DNA of 64,000 bases, taken from positions 3,162,001 through 3,226,000 of the forward strand of contig NZ_CP038436.1 of assembly GCF_004683965.1 (NCBI RefSeq), in the 5' to 3' direction. Source of the DNA: Nocardioides seonyuensis. GTDB taxonomy: Bacteria; Actinomycetota; Actinomycetes; Propionibacteriales; Nocardioidaceae. Both the position numbers and the translations under genes were made by a program. The notes under the pieces are model-generated. The model made no database searches, had not been told where the DNA came from, and saw only the letters and a list, made by a program, of their open reading frames with translations. This document shows positions 54,397 to 62,722 of this stretch, piece by piece (within the stretch, counting starts at the first letter, position 1; each line of letters opens with the position of its first letter).

Positions 54397-54414
54397 CGCG
54401 AGAAAAGTCTCGCG
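54397..54414. terminator. Perfect hairpin after the last eCIS gene
   Basis: CGCGAGA, a 4-base loop AAAG, then TCTCGCG. The 7-base stem begins 17 bases after the stop of the DUF6519 gene and before the receiver gene. There is no U-run. It probably marks or weakens the 3' end of the structural operon; an operator role for the downstream signalling genes is also possible. Confidence 0.55.
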
Positions 54415-54512
54415 AGAACTCCTCAGGAACGCCTCCGCCCTGCCGATCGGCAACTCGGTGACCTGTATCACCAGCCGCCACGGATGGCGGTAGGCAGCGG
54501 AAGGAGACCGCC

Positions 54513-54890
54513 ATGTCAGCCGTACTCGTTGTCGATGACGACGCCGGGGTCAGGGGTTACGTCGGTGACCTCCTGGAGATGAACGGGCACGACGTGCGCT
54601 TCGCGATCGACGGTCCGGCGGCCCTCGAGGCCATTCGCACCGAGCGCCCGGACTGCGTCCTGCTCGACGTGATGATGCCCGGCATGAGCGGGCACCAGGT
54701 CCTCACCGAGATCCGTCGCACCGACGGTGGCTCGCAGCTCCCCGTGGTCATGGTGACCGCCGCTGCCGGGGACTCCCAGTCGTGGGAGGCCTGGACCGGG
54801 GGCGTCGACTTCCTCCTGCCCAAGCCCATCGACTCCGAGCAGCTCCTCCGCGTCCTCGGCTACCTCGCCACCGGGTCGGCCTGTGCCTAG
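54513..54890 (+). CDS. Single-domain response regulator (CheY-like receiver)
   Basis: 125 residues, receiver only. VLVVDDDAGVRGYVGDLLEM gives the acidic pair (Asp8-10), VLLDVMMPGMSG the phosphorylation site Asp52, VVMVTAAAG the Thr, and FLLPKPIDSE the conserved Lys. All residues for phosphorylation are present. It has no output domain. The gene overlaps the next histidine kinase gene by 8 bases, so that kinase is its obvious partner. It could act by shuttling phosphate to another regulator of the cluster. Confidence 0.9.
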   Translation: MSAVLVVDDDAGVRGYVGDLLEMNGHDVRFAIDGPAALEAIRTERPDCVLLDVMMPGMSGHQVLTEIRRTDGGSQLPVVMVTAAAGDSQSWEAWTGGVDFLLPKPIDSEQLLRVLGYLATGSACA

Positions 54891-56553
54891 CGTCACCGTG
54901 GCGGAGCGTGACCTGTCCGCCACCCCCTTCCCGTCCTCCGACGAGGCGGGACGCCTTCGTGCGCTCGCCCGCTACACGATCCTCGACACCCCTCCCGACG
55001 AGGGCTTCGACCAGCTTGCCGACCTGGCTCGCGGGATCGCCGGCACGGACATCGCCGGCATCGCCTTCTTCGGCTCCGACCGGGTGTGGTTCAAGTCCCT
55101 GCTCGGTGCCGACCCCGAGGAGCTCTCGGCCGACCAGCTGCTCGGCACGTCAACCGCCGCCCCGACCGGCACCGGTGTACTCGGACGCGCCATCGGGGCC
55201 GGCGCCCTGGTGGCGGTGCCGTGCGTCACGAGCGACGGCTACACCCTCGGCTGCCTGTTCGTGGCCGACTCCGACCCCGTCGCCCTGGACGAGCGCACGC
55301 GACACTTCCTCCGCTCGCTGGCCGAGCAGGCGGTCCGTCTCCTCGAGCTGCGCCGGACCCTGCTGTCGTACCACACGGTCGTCGACAAGGCGGGCCACGT
55401 GGTCTTCCACCTCGACCAGAGCGATCGGCTGGTGTCGCTCACACCCACCTGGAGCCAGCTCAGCGGCTTCGGGGTGGTGCGCTCGCTCGGAGCACGTCTG
55501 AGCGACTTCCTCCACACCGAGGACGAAGAGGGCTTCGGCGACTGGCTCGACGAGGTCCGAGGGACCACCACGCCGCCGGTCCTGCAGTGCCGCCTGGCCC
55601 GGCTCACCGGCGACGAGGTGATGGTCGAGCTGCTCGCCCGTCCTCTGGTCGACGAGGAGAACAGGGTCCTCGGCGTGGTCGGCGTCATCGCCGACGTGTC
55701 CGCTCGCCACGCACGCGAGGTGGAGGCGCAGCACCTGTCCAAGCTCGAGGCCCTCGGGCGGCTCTCGGCCGGACTGGCGCACGAGATCAACACCCCCATC
55801 CAGTTCGTCGGGGACAACACGCGGTTCCTCGCCGAGTGCTACGAGACCATGCTCACCCTGGTCTGCTCCTACCGTGACGTCCTGAGCCCTGACGGCAACC
55901 CCATGTCGTGGGCCGAGCGACAGGTCGAGATCGACCGCGCCGAAGGCATCGCCGACATCGACTACCTCTCCGAGGAAGTGCCTCTCGCCATCCAGCAGAG
56001 CCTCGACGGCGTCGAGCGCGTCGCCTCGCTGGTGCGCGCGATGAAGACCTTCAGCCACCCCGGTTCTCGGGAGCAGTCCCCGGCGAACCTCAACGAGGCG
56101 CTCCGCGCGACCGTGACGGTCGCGCAGAACCAGTTCCGCTACTTCGCCGACGTGGAGCTGGACTTCGAGGACCTGCCTCCGGTCGTGTGCAACCTCGGCG
56201 ACCTGAACCAGGTCTTCCTGAACCTCGTCGTGAACGCCGCCGACGCCATCGAGGAGACCGGGCGTCACGGCAAGATCACGATCGCCACGCGCACGGACGA
56301 CGACGACGTGGTCGTCTCGGTGAGCGACACCGGTGGCGGGATGCCCGAGCACCTCAAGCTCCAGATCTTCGAGCCGTTCTTCACCACGAAGGAAGTCGGG
56401 CGCGGCACCGGACAGGGGCTCGCCCTCGTCCGGGCGATCGTCAACAAGCACGAGGGAACCATCTCGGTGGACTCGCACCAAGGAATCGGCACCACGTTCG
56501 AGATCCGACTCCCCATCCAGGGGTGCACGGCACAGGAAGGACCAGCGCGATGA
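54883..56553 (+). CDS. Soluble GAF-PAS sensor histidine kinase
   Basis: 556 residues, GTG start, no membrane helix. The N-terminal GAF domain (about 25-170) has LADLARGIAGTDIAGIAFFG and LVAVPCVTSDGYTLGCLFVA. A PAS domain follows (about 180-275). The kinase region has LGRLSAGLAHEINTPIQFVG with His300, then NLGDLNQVFLNLVVNAADAI (N box), VSDTGGGMPEHL (G1) and GRGTGQGLALVRAIVNKHEG (G2). The subfamily resembles ZraS/NtrB-like kinases. The preceding receiver is its likely target. The stop overlaps the protease start. Confidence 0.9.
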   Translation: MPSVTVAERDLSATPFPSSDEAGRLRALARYTILDTPPDEGFDQLADLARGIAGTDIAGIAFFGSDRVWFKSLLGADPEELSADQLLGTSTAAPTGTGVLGRAIGAGALVAVPCVTSDGYTLGCLFVADSDPVALDERTRHFLRSLAEQAVRLLELRRTLLSYHTVVDKAGHVVFHLDQSDRLVSLTPTWSQLSGFGVVRSLGARLSDFLHTEDEEGFGDWLDEVRGTTTPPVLQCRLARLTGDEVMVELLARPLVDEENRVLGVVGVIADVSARHAREVEAQHLSKLEALGRLSAGLAHEINTPIQFVGDNTRFLAECYETMLTLVCSYRDVLSPDGNPMSWAERQVEIDRAEGIADIDYLSEEVPLAIQQSLDGVERVASLVRAMKTFSHPGSREQSPANLNEALRATVTVAQNQFRYFADVELDFEDLPPVVCNLGDLNQVFLNLVVNAADAIEETGRHGKITIATRTDDDDVVVSVSDTGGGMPEHLKLQIFEPFFTTKEVGRGTGQGLALVRAIVNKHEGTISVDSHQGIGTTFEIRLPIQGCTAQEGPAR

Positions 56554-58304
56554 CCCGGAGGGGCACCATGACTGACCAGACGGACCGCACGCCATCCCGA
56601 GAGGCTGCGCGTCGCGCGCCACGGCGCTGGGTCGGGGGGATCACCGCACTGCTCGTGACCGGGGGCCTGGCTGCCCTGGCTCCGGTTGCCTCGACGGGCC
56701 AGCCCGCCGTGGTGGACGGCGGCACCGCGACCGTCGTCGTCACCGGCCCGGGCACCGACGCAACGGCCCACCAGGTGCGGGTCGCCGGGGGAGAGGTCAC
56801 TGCGGAGCTCGCCCTGGTAGACGGGGTCGTCGCGAAGCTGCCGGCGGGCGCTTCGCTCCCGAGCGGCTACACGGTCGTCCCGGACAGGGCCGTGGCCTTC
56901 GCCTCCGAGGAGCCCGGCGAGGTCAAGAAGAGCGCGCTGGTGCGTGAGACCCTCGGACTGGCAGCGACCGGGGACGAGGGTGCCGGCGTGACGGTCGCTC
57001 TCGTGGACACCGGTGTGGCCGAGGTCGCAGAGCTGGATGGCCGTCTCGAGCACATCGACGTGACCGGGACCGGACCTGGCGACGGCTTCGGGCACGGGAC
57101 CTACCTGGCCGGCGTGATCGCGGCAAGCGGCGTCTCCTCGCAGGGGCGCTACCAGGGCGTGGCTCCGCGAGCCAGGATCCTCGACGTCAAGGTCGCCGAC
57201 GACACCGGCGCCACCAGCCTGATCCTGGTCCTCCAGGGACTGCAGCAGGTGGCCGACACGGCCAAGCAGTACGGCACCTCGGTCGTCAACCTCTCCCTCG
57301 TCTCGGACAGCCCCCTGCCCTACCAGGTCGACCCGCTCAACCGAGCACTGCGGACCTTGTGGAACCGAGGACTCACCGTGGTGGTCCCCTCGGGCAACAC
57401 CGGGCCGGCCGAGGGCACCGTCAACAGCCCGGGAACCGATCCGGGGCTCCTCACCGCGGGTGGCCTCGCCGACGCCTCCACCGCGTCCCGTGCGGACGAC
57501 AGCGTGACCGCGTTCTCCGGTCGCGGCCCCACCGACCAGGGGGTCAGCAAGCCGGACCTCGTCGCTCCCGGCGCGCACGTCGTCGGCCTGCTCGCCCCTG
57601 GCAGCAACATCGACCTGACCTACCCGGACGCCCGCGTCGGTGACGCACACGTCCGCGCCTCCGGGACGTCCGCGTCCGCCGCGGTGACCTCGGGAGCAGT
57701 GGCCGGGATCCTCTCCGCGAGCCCGCGCCTGCGGCCCGACCAGGTCAAGTACCTCCTCACAAGGACGGCCTACCAGGACGGCGAGCTCGCCCGCGTGACG
57801 GGCGCCGGTGCCGGAGGCCTGGACCTCCGCGCAGCCCTCGAGCTCGCGCGCACCTCGAAGATCCCCCACACGCCGACTTCGACGAGCCCTGTCCCGGGCG
57901 GCCCCGGCCGCTGGGTGGCGCTGACCGACGCCTTCGCCCGTGGGGACAAGGCGGCTGCCACGCAGGCGTGGAACCAGCTGAACCCTGCGGCTCGCTCGTG
58001 GGCCGCGCGGTCCTGGGCGGCCCTGAACCCTGCGGCTCGCTCATGGGCTGCGCGCTCGTGGGCGGCCACAGCGTGGGGCGATGACCAGACGTCGGGCGAG
58101 GAGTGGGCAGCCAGGTCGTGGGCGGCTCGCTCGTGGGCGGGCGACGACTGGGCGGCACGTTCCTGGGCGGGCGACGACTGGGCGGCACGCTCGTGGGCGG
58201 GTGACGACTGGGCGGCACGTTCCTGGGCGGGCGACGACTGGGCGGCACGTTCCTGGGCCGGCGACGACTGGGCGGCCCGCTCCTGGGCCCTGGCGTGGAA
58301 CTGA
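56550..58304 (+). CDS. Secreted subtilisin-family (S8) protease with Trp-rich repeat tail
   Basis: 584 residues. The N-terminus RRAPRRWVGGITALLVTGGL is an export signal, possibly Tat. The catalytic triad is Asp153 (LVDTG), His182 (GHGT) and Ser374 (SGTSAS), with the oxyanion Asn283 (SGNTG), so it should be active. From residue 470 the tail consists of repeats built on the words NPAARSWAARSWA and SWAGDDWAAR, ending ALAWN. Such Ala-Arg-Ser-Trp tails occur on actinobacterial subtilases; the function is unknown. ATG 56550 overlaps the kinase stop; ATG 56568 with GGAGGGG is equally possible. Confidence 0.9.
   Translation: MTRRGTMTDQTDRTPSREAARRAPRRWVGGITALLVTGGLAALAPVASTGQPAVVDGGTATVVVTGPGTDATAHQVRVAGGEVTAELALVDGVVAKLPAGASLPSGYTVVPDRAVAFASEEPGEVKKSALVRETLGLAATGDEGAGVTVALVDTGVAEVAELDGRLEHIDVTGTGPGDGFGHGTYLAGVIAASGVSSQGRYQGVAPRARILDVKVADDTGATSLILVLQGLQQVADTAKQYGTSVVNLSLVSDSPLPYQVDPLNRALRTLWNRGLTVVVPSGNTGPAEGTVNSPGTDPGLLTAGGLADASTASRADDSVTAFSGRGPTDQGVSKPDLVAPGAHVVGLLAPGSNIDLTYPDARVGDAHVRASGTSASAAVTSGAVAGILSASPRLRPDQVKYLLTRTAYQDGELARVTGAGAGGLDLRAALELARTSKIPHTPTSTSPVPGGPGRWVALTDAFARGDKAAATQAWNQLNPAARSWAARSWAALNPAARSWAARSWAATAWGDDQTSGEEWAARSWAARSWAGDDWAARSWAGDDWAARSWAGDDWAARSWAGDDWAARSWAGDDWAARSWALAWN
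57978..58067 (+). repeat. 45-base direct repeat, two copies, in the protease tail
   Basis: Two adjacent 45-base units starting CTGAACCCTGCGGCTCGCTC encode NPAARSWAARSWAAL twice, differing at a few third positions. Part of the coding repeat tail of the S8 protease. Confidence 0.85.
58141..58290 (+). repeat. 30-base tandem repeat, five copies, in the protease tail
   Basis: Five head-to-tail 30-base units starting GCGACGACTGGGCGGCACGT encode GDDWAARSWA five times. Copies differ at only one to four bases, the last being the most diverged, so they arose by recent expansion. The unit is a multiple of three and stays in frame. Confidence 0.92.
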
Positions 58305-58319
58305 CCCGGAAGCGGTGAG

Positions 58320-60629
58320 GTGACGACGGTGGCGACGCTCGCTGAGGAGCAGGACCCAGCGCTGCTCGGCGCCGGTCCCGGACCCGGGCCGGCCCCGGAG
58401 CCCCAGGTGGGACTCTCGGTGCACCAGGTGGTCGCGGGCACGGTGGGAATCGGCGTCACGGTCCTCCTCCTCACCTTCGCCCTTGGTGACACCCATGCGG
58501 GCGCGTTCGAGATCTCGTGGCTCGAGGGTGGATGGCTGCCACTGGTTCTGCTCGTCCTCACGTGCGCTGCCGAGCTCATCGCCGTACGGATGCGGCACGA
58601 CGGGGACGCGGTCGAGGAGCTGACCCTGCTGGACGGCGTCGTGCTCCTCAACGCGCTGGTGCTGCCGCTCCGGCAGGCCGTCATCGTCACGCTGGCCGGC
58701 ATCCTCCTCGCCTACGTCGTACGACGCCGGGACGCGCTGAAGGTGCTGTACAACATCGGCGTCTACACGACGGCGTCGTGCGCAGCCGCCTTGCTGGTGC
58801 ACTGGATCATGCCCCGCGACGGGGTGTTCGACGTCAGGCTCGTCCTCGCCATGATCGTGGCCACGGCTGCCTTCGTGGCGATCAACCTGGTGCACATGGC
58901 GGTGCTCCTCGGCGCCATCGCCGGTGCTCGTCCCTGGGACGTCGTACGCGAGGACGCACCGCTGTCGTTCCTCACGATCATCGGGACCGTCGGCGTGACG
59001 GGGACGGCCCTGGCCATGTCGGTGGCCACCCCGGTGCTCCTCCCGTGCTCGGTGCTACCCGCAGTCGCCCTGCGCTACGCCTACGGCGCGTCGGTGGAGA
59101 AGCAGGAGGAACGGCGACGTTCGGCCCGGGTCCTCGAGTACTCCCAGGTGCTCGCCTCCGGCCCCACCCGGGAACGGGCTGTGTCCGCGTTCCTGCACAT
59201 GGTGCGGGAGGAGTTCGACGCCGAGGTCTCACTCGTGCGCTTCGACGACGGGAGCGGCGCACAGGTGGACGACTCGGTCCCCGACGCCGGGCCCGTCACC
59301 GTCGACTGCGGCCGGCTCGACAGCACTCGGCGCCTCGAGATCGTCGAGGATGCCGACCTGCCGCCGGGCTGGAGCAGCGCGATGACGGCACCGGTGGTGG
59401 TCGACGGCCTTCCTGCCGGAACTGTCGTCGTGGCGACCAACGCGAAGAGCCGGCTGCGCGAGCGGGACCTCACGTCCCTCAGCTCCCTGGCGAGCTCGTT
59501 CGCGGTGGCTCTGCAGAACGCAGACCACATGGTCCGCCTGGTCGAGGAGACCAGCAAGCTCCGTGCCGTCGTCGACCAGGCCAGCGACGGGATCATGGTG
59601 CTGGCCGGTCACGGTGAGATCGAGGTGTGGAGCCCCGCCATGGCCCGCATCACCGGCGTCCCCGCGGGGGAGGCGGTCGGGGCGATGATCCGGGACGTCG
59701 TGGTGGTCGAGAACGAGGAGAGCACCAGGGTCGACCCGTTCGCCGAAGGCGCCCGGAGGATGTCCCCGGGGCTCCCGCACTGCGCGGTCGACGCCGAGCT
59801 GGTGCGCGCCGACGGGGAGAGGCGGGACACGAGGTTCGCGCACGCCGGAGTCTTCGACGGCGACGTGCTGGTCCGCGACGTGATCATCGTCCGCGACCTG
59901 TCCGCCGAGCGCCGGGTGCAACGGATGAAGAACGACTTCATCGCCACCGTCTCGCACGAGCTGAGGACCCCGCTGACCCCGATCAAGGGGTACGCCGGCA
60001 TGTTGCGGGACCGGGGCGACTCCATGTCCCCGGAGCAGCGCGCGCGTGCCCTGGGCGTGATCGTGGACCGTGCCGACCATCTCGCGAGGCTCGTCGAGGA
60101 CCTGCTCACAGCCTCGACGATCACGTCCGAGGCGGAGCCGGCTCACTCGCTGTCGACGAGTGAGGCCGACCTGGGCAGCCTCGTTGCAGTGGCGTGCGAC
60201 GACTTCCCCGAGGCGTCCGGCCGTCTCCACCTCGACAGTCTCGCGACACCCGTGCGCATCGTCTGCGACTCGACGCGGGTGGTGCAGATCGTGAGCAACC
60301 TCGTCGCCAACGCCCTCAAGTACTCCGAGGCGGACAGGCCGGTCGATGTCTCCGTCGACACGGTCGGGCGCCTCGGTCGGGTCACGGTAACCGACCGCGG
60401 GCAGGGGATCCCCGCCGACCAGCTCGACCTCGTCTTCGACAAGTTCCACCGCGTGGAGGACCCGATGGTGATGTCGACCAGCGGCACCGGGCTGGGGCTC
60501 TTCATCGCCCGGCAGCTCGCTCGCGCCATGGGGGGCGAGATCGCCGCGCACTCCACCCTCGGGGTCGGGTCCAGCTTCGTGCTGACGCTCCCACTGGCGG
60601 ATCCACATGTCGATGGGTCGACCGGATGA
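58320..60629 (+). CDS. Membrane sensor histidine kinase with GAF and PAS domains
   Basis: 769 residues, GTG start. The first 250 residues hold six to eight membrane helices in a MASE-like sensor. A GAF domain (about 270-400) and a PAS domain (about 405-520, VVDQASDGIMVLAGHGEIEV) follow. Kinase motifs: NDFIATVSHELRTPLTPIKG with His546, VQIVSNLVANALKYSEADRP (N box), VTDRGQGIPADQLD (G1) and TSGTGLGLFIARQLARAMGG (G2). The HisKA type suits OmpR-class partners. The nearest full regulator of that class is the one at 62723-63475. Confidence 0.9.
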   Translation: MTTVATLAEEQDPALLGAGPGPGPAPEPQVGLSVHQVVAGTVGIGVTVLLLTFALGDTHAGAFEISWLEGGWLPLVLLVLTCAAELIAVRMRHDGDAVEELTLLDGVVLLNALVLPLRQAVIVTLAGILLAYVVRRRDALKVLYNIGVYTTASCAAALLVHWIMPRDGVFDVRLVLAMIVATAAFVAINLVHMAVLLGAIAGARPWDVVREDAPLSFLTIIGTVGVTGTALAMSVATPVLLPCSVLPAVALRYAYGASVEKQEERRRSARVLEYSQVLASGPTRERAVSAFLHMVREEFDAEVSLVRFDDGSGAQVDDSVPDAGPVTVDCGRLDSTRRLEIVEDADLPPGWSSAMTAPVVVDGLPAGTVVVATNAKSRLRERDLTSLSSLASSFAVALQNADHMVRLVEETSKLRAVVDQASDGIMVLAGHGEIEVWSPAMARITGVPAGEAVGAMIRDVVVVENEESTRVDPFAEGARRMSPGLPHCAVDAELVRADGERRDTRFAHAGVFDGDVLVRDVIIVRDLSAERRVQRMKNDFIATVSHELRTPLTPIKGYAGMLRDRGDSMSPEQRARALGVIVDRADHLARLVEDLLTASTITSEAEPAHSLSTSEADLGSLVAVACDDFPEASGRLHLDSLATPVRIVCDSTRVVQIVSNLVANALKYSEADRPVDVSVDTVGRLGRVTVTDRGQGIPADQLDLVFDKFHRVEDPMVMSTSGTGLGLFIARQLARAMGGEIAAHSTLGVGSSFVLTLPLADPHVDGSTG

Positions 60630-60756
60630 GCACGCAGTCACTCCGGCCGAATGTCTCAGGACGCGACCCCGCCGGCCGATGGTGTGGCGAAGGTCTCGAC
60701 CCGTCTCGCTCCGTCCCTGTCCTGCCAACCCGTCCGATGAACACGAAGGACCGCCA

Positions 60757-61377
60757 ATGACACGCCCCAGCGGCATCGCATCCACGACTCAGTCCACGCT
60801 CGCGCGAGTCCTTCTCGTGGACGACGAGCAGGCGATCCTCGACGGGTTGCGTCGACAGCTTCGGACCAAGTTCGACATCACGACGGCTCTCGGCGGCGAA
60901 GAGGCGCTGCGCATCATGGGCAGCACCCCGCCGTTCGCAGTCGTCATGTCCGACATGCGCATGCCCCGTATGGACGGAGTCGGGTTCCTGACCGCAGTGC
61001 GGGAGAAGTACCCCGACACCGTCCGCCTGCTCCTGACCGGGCAGACGGACATGCAGTCCACGATCGACGCGATCAACCTGGGGCAGATCCACAGGTTCCT
61101 GATGAAGCCCTGCCCGGCGAGCGCGATCGAGGCAGTGCTCCGCGACGCGGCCGAGCTGCACCGCAAGACCATCTCGGAGCGTGACCTGGTGAAGGCCGCC
61201 CAGGCGGTCGTCAAGGGCAGGGACGACGCAACCGTGACGACCGTGTCCGAGAGCGAGCTCGGCCACGTGGAGGGGCTCCAGGGCCAGGAGTCGACCCAGG
61301 CGCCCCGGCACCGGAGCCTCGAGCAGCGCCTGGCCGAGGCCCGAGCCACCGGCTCTCTCAGCGGCCAGGGCCACTGA
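60757..61377 (+). CDS. Receiver protein with helical tail (RpfG-type receiver without HD-GYP)
   Basis: 206 residues from ATG 60757 (GAAGGA upstream). The receiver has VLLVDDEQAILDGLRRQLRT, VVMSDMRMPRMDGVGFLTAV with Asp66, LLLTGQTDMQSTIDAINLGQ and HRFLMKPCPASAIEAVL. This receiver type usually precedes an HD-GYP c-di-GMP phosphodiesterase or helical output. Here only an 80-residue charged helical tail follows (LEQRLAEARATGSLSGQGH), so the output domain is missing or lost. It lies between the membrane kinase and an EAL gene, which could supply the c-di-GMP output separately. Confidence 0.88.
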   Translation: MTRPSGIASTTQSTLARVLLVDDEQAILDGLRRQLRTKFDITTALGGEEALRIMGSTPPFAVVMSDMRMPRMDGVGFLTAVREKYPDTVRLLLTGQTDMQSTIDAINLGQIHRFLMKPCPASAIEAVLRDAAELHRKTISERDLVKAAQAVVKGRDDATVTTVSESELGHVEGLQGQESTQAPRHRSLEQRLAEARATGSLSGQGH

Positions 61378-61408
61378 GACCAACACGTTCCAGAGAGAGG
61401 TGCCGAGG

Positions 61409-61585
61409 ATGAAGATGTTCGCCTGTGGAGACGTGGTCCCAGGGTGCGACGCACGGTTCGTGTGCGACAGCGACGACGAGGTGCTGGTCGAGGTGGCGCG
61501 TCACGCCGACGTGGTCCACGGCATGCACACGGTGCCCGCGGACGTCGTGGCAGAGGTGCGCTCCCGGATCGTCGAGATGGCGTGA
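61409..61585 (+). CDS. DUF1059 small protein
   Basis: 58 residues. MKMFACGDVVPGCDARFVCD and EVARHADVVHGMHTVPADVV match the DUF1059 family, which keeps two Cys and a His-rich HADVVHGMH and may bind metal. No function is known. AGAGAGGTG precedes ATG 61409. Its TGA overlaps the GTG of the EAL gene by three bases, implying coupling. Confidence 0.85.
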   Translation: MKMFACGDVVPGCDARFVCDSDDEVLVEVARHADVVHGMHTVPADVVAEVRSRIVEMA

Positions 61586-62691
61586 CCTCGTCGTCGACGT
61601 CCGTCGACGATCCCCACTGGCCGAGTCTCCTCGATGCTGCCGCTCGCGACGTCGGCATCGAGGCGCACTACCAGCCCATCGTCGACCTGACGCGTGGAGT
61701 GGTCGTCGGCTACGAGGCGCTGGCCCGGTTCTCCGAGCCGGGCCCACGTGGTCCCGACCAGTGGTTCGCGGCCGCACGCGCAGCCGGTCGCCTGGCCGAG
61801 CTCGAGGCTGCGGCCCTGCGGGCGGCGCTGCGGCACCGCGACGCCCTGCCCGTGAACACGTTCCTGACGGTGAACCTCGGCCCTGACGTCCTCACCCACC
61901 CGGTGGTGCAGCGGACCTTGGAGGAGGCCGGCCGCCTCGACGGCGTGTTCATCGAGCTCACCGAGCACGCCCCGATCGGCTCCTGGCAGCCGTTGCTGGA
62001 GCAGCTCGAACGGCTCAGGGAGGCCGGTGCCCTCATCGCCATGGACGATGCCGGGGCAGGGCATGCAGGCCTGAACACCATGCTGCGACTCCGACCTGAC
62101 CTCATCAAGCTGGACCGTGACCTCGTGACCGACGTGCACCAGGACGAAGCCAAGCGCGTGCTGCTGGAGATGGTGGGCACCCTGGCCGATCGGCTGGACG
62201 CCTGGCTGCTTGCGGAGGGCATCGAGACCTGGGCCGAGACCGAAGTGCTGGCCCGGATGGGGATCCCGCTCGGACAGGGCTACTTCCTGGCTCGACCGGC
62301 CCCACCGTGGGCAGGGCTCGACCCGGACACCGCGCTCAAGCTCATGTCGCTGGCGCGGGAGAGCGATGCCTCCAGCCTGCGCTACCTGCTGCAGACCTGC
62401 GCCACCGCGTCCGCCGACGACCCCGCCGCCTCGGACAGCCCGGGCCCGGTCGTCGTACTGGACGTGCACAGTCGACCGGTGGCGCTGCGCGACGCGACCG
62501 GCGTGACCACCGCACTGTGGGACGACATCAAGGTCAACCTCGACACGCCCATCGCGCAAGCGGCCCGACGTGCCCTCACCCGGACCGACGGGCGGTGGTC
62601 GGAGCTCGTGGTCTGCACCGACAACGCCGGGAGGTACGTCGGAGTGGTTCCCATGCCCAGCATCGTGCGCCACCTCGCGGGGGAGGGTTAG
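61582..62691 (+). CDS. EAL-domain c-di-GMP phosphodiesterase with CBS-like C-terminus
   Basis: 369 residues, GTG start overlapping the DUF1059 stop. The EAL domain (about 20-260) keeps the catalytic set: GYEALARF, LTVNLGPDV (Asn), FIELTEHAP (Glu), AMDDAGAGHAG (Asp-Asp), LIKLDRDLV (Lys), LAEGIETWAE (Glu) and GQGYFLARP. It should hydrolyse c-di-GMP. No GGDEF domain is present. The last 110 residues (VVVLDVHSRPVALRDATGVT and LVVCTDNAGRYVGVVPMPSI) look like a CBS-type or degenerate pair that may bind a nucleotide. It converges on an OmpR-type gene. Confidence 0.88.
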   Translation: MTSSSTSVDDPHWPSLLDAAARDVGIEAHYQPIVDLTRGVVVGYEALARFSEPGPRGPDQWFAAARAAGRLAELEAAALRAALRHRDALPVNTFLTVNLGPDVLTHPVVQRTLEEAGRLDGVFIELTEHAPIGSWQPLLEQLERLREAGALIAMDDAGAGHAGLNTMLRLRPDLIKLDRDLVTDVHQDEAKRVLLEMVGTLADRLDAWLLAEGIETWAETEVLARMGIPLGQGYFLARPAPPWAGLDPDTALKLMSLARESDASSLRYLLQTCATASADDPAASDSPGPVVVLDVHSRPVALRDATGVTTALWDDIKVNLDTPIAQAARRALTRTDGRWSELVVCTDNAGRYVGVVPMPSIVRHLAGEG

Positions 62692-62722
62692 TCGTCGGAC
62701 CGGTCAGGGCGCGCGGGTGACC

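Noticed and set aside
58141..58290. CRISPR-like array
   Set aside because: The 30-base units are head-to-tail with no spacers and encode an in-frame protein repeat.
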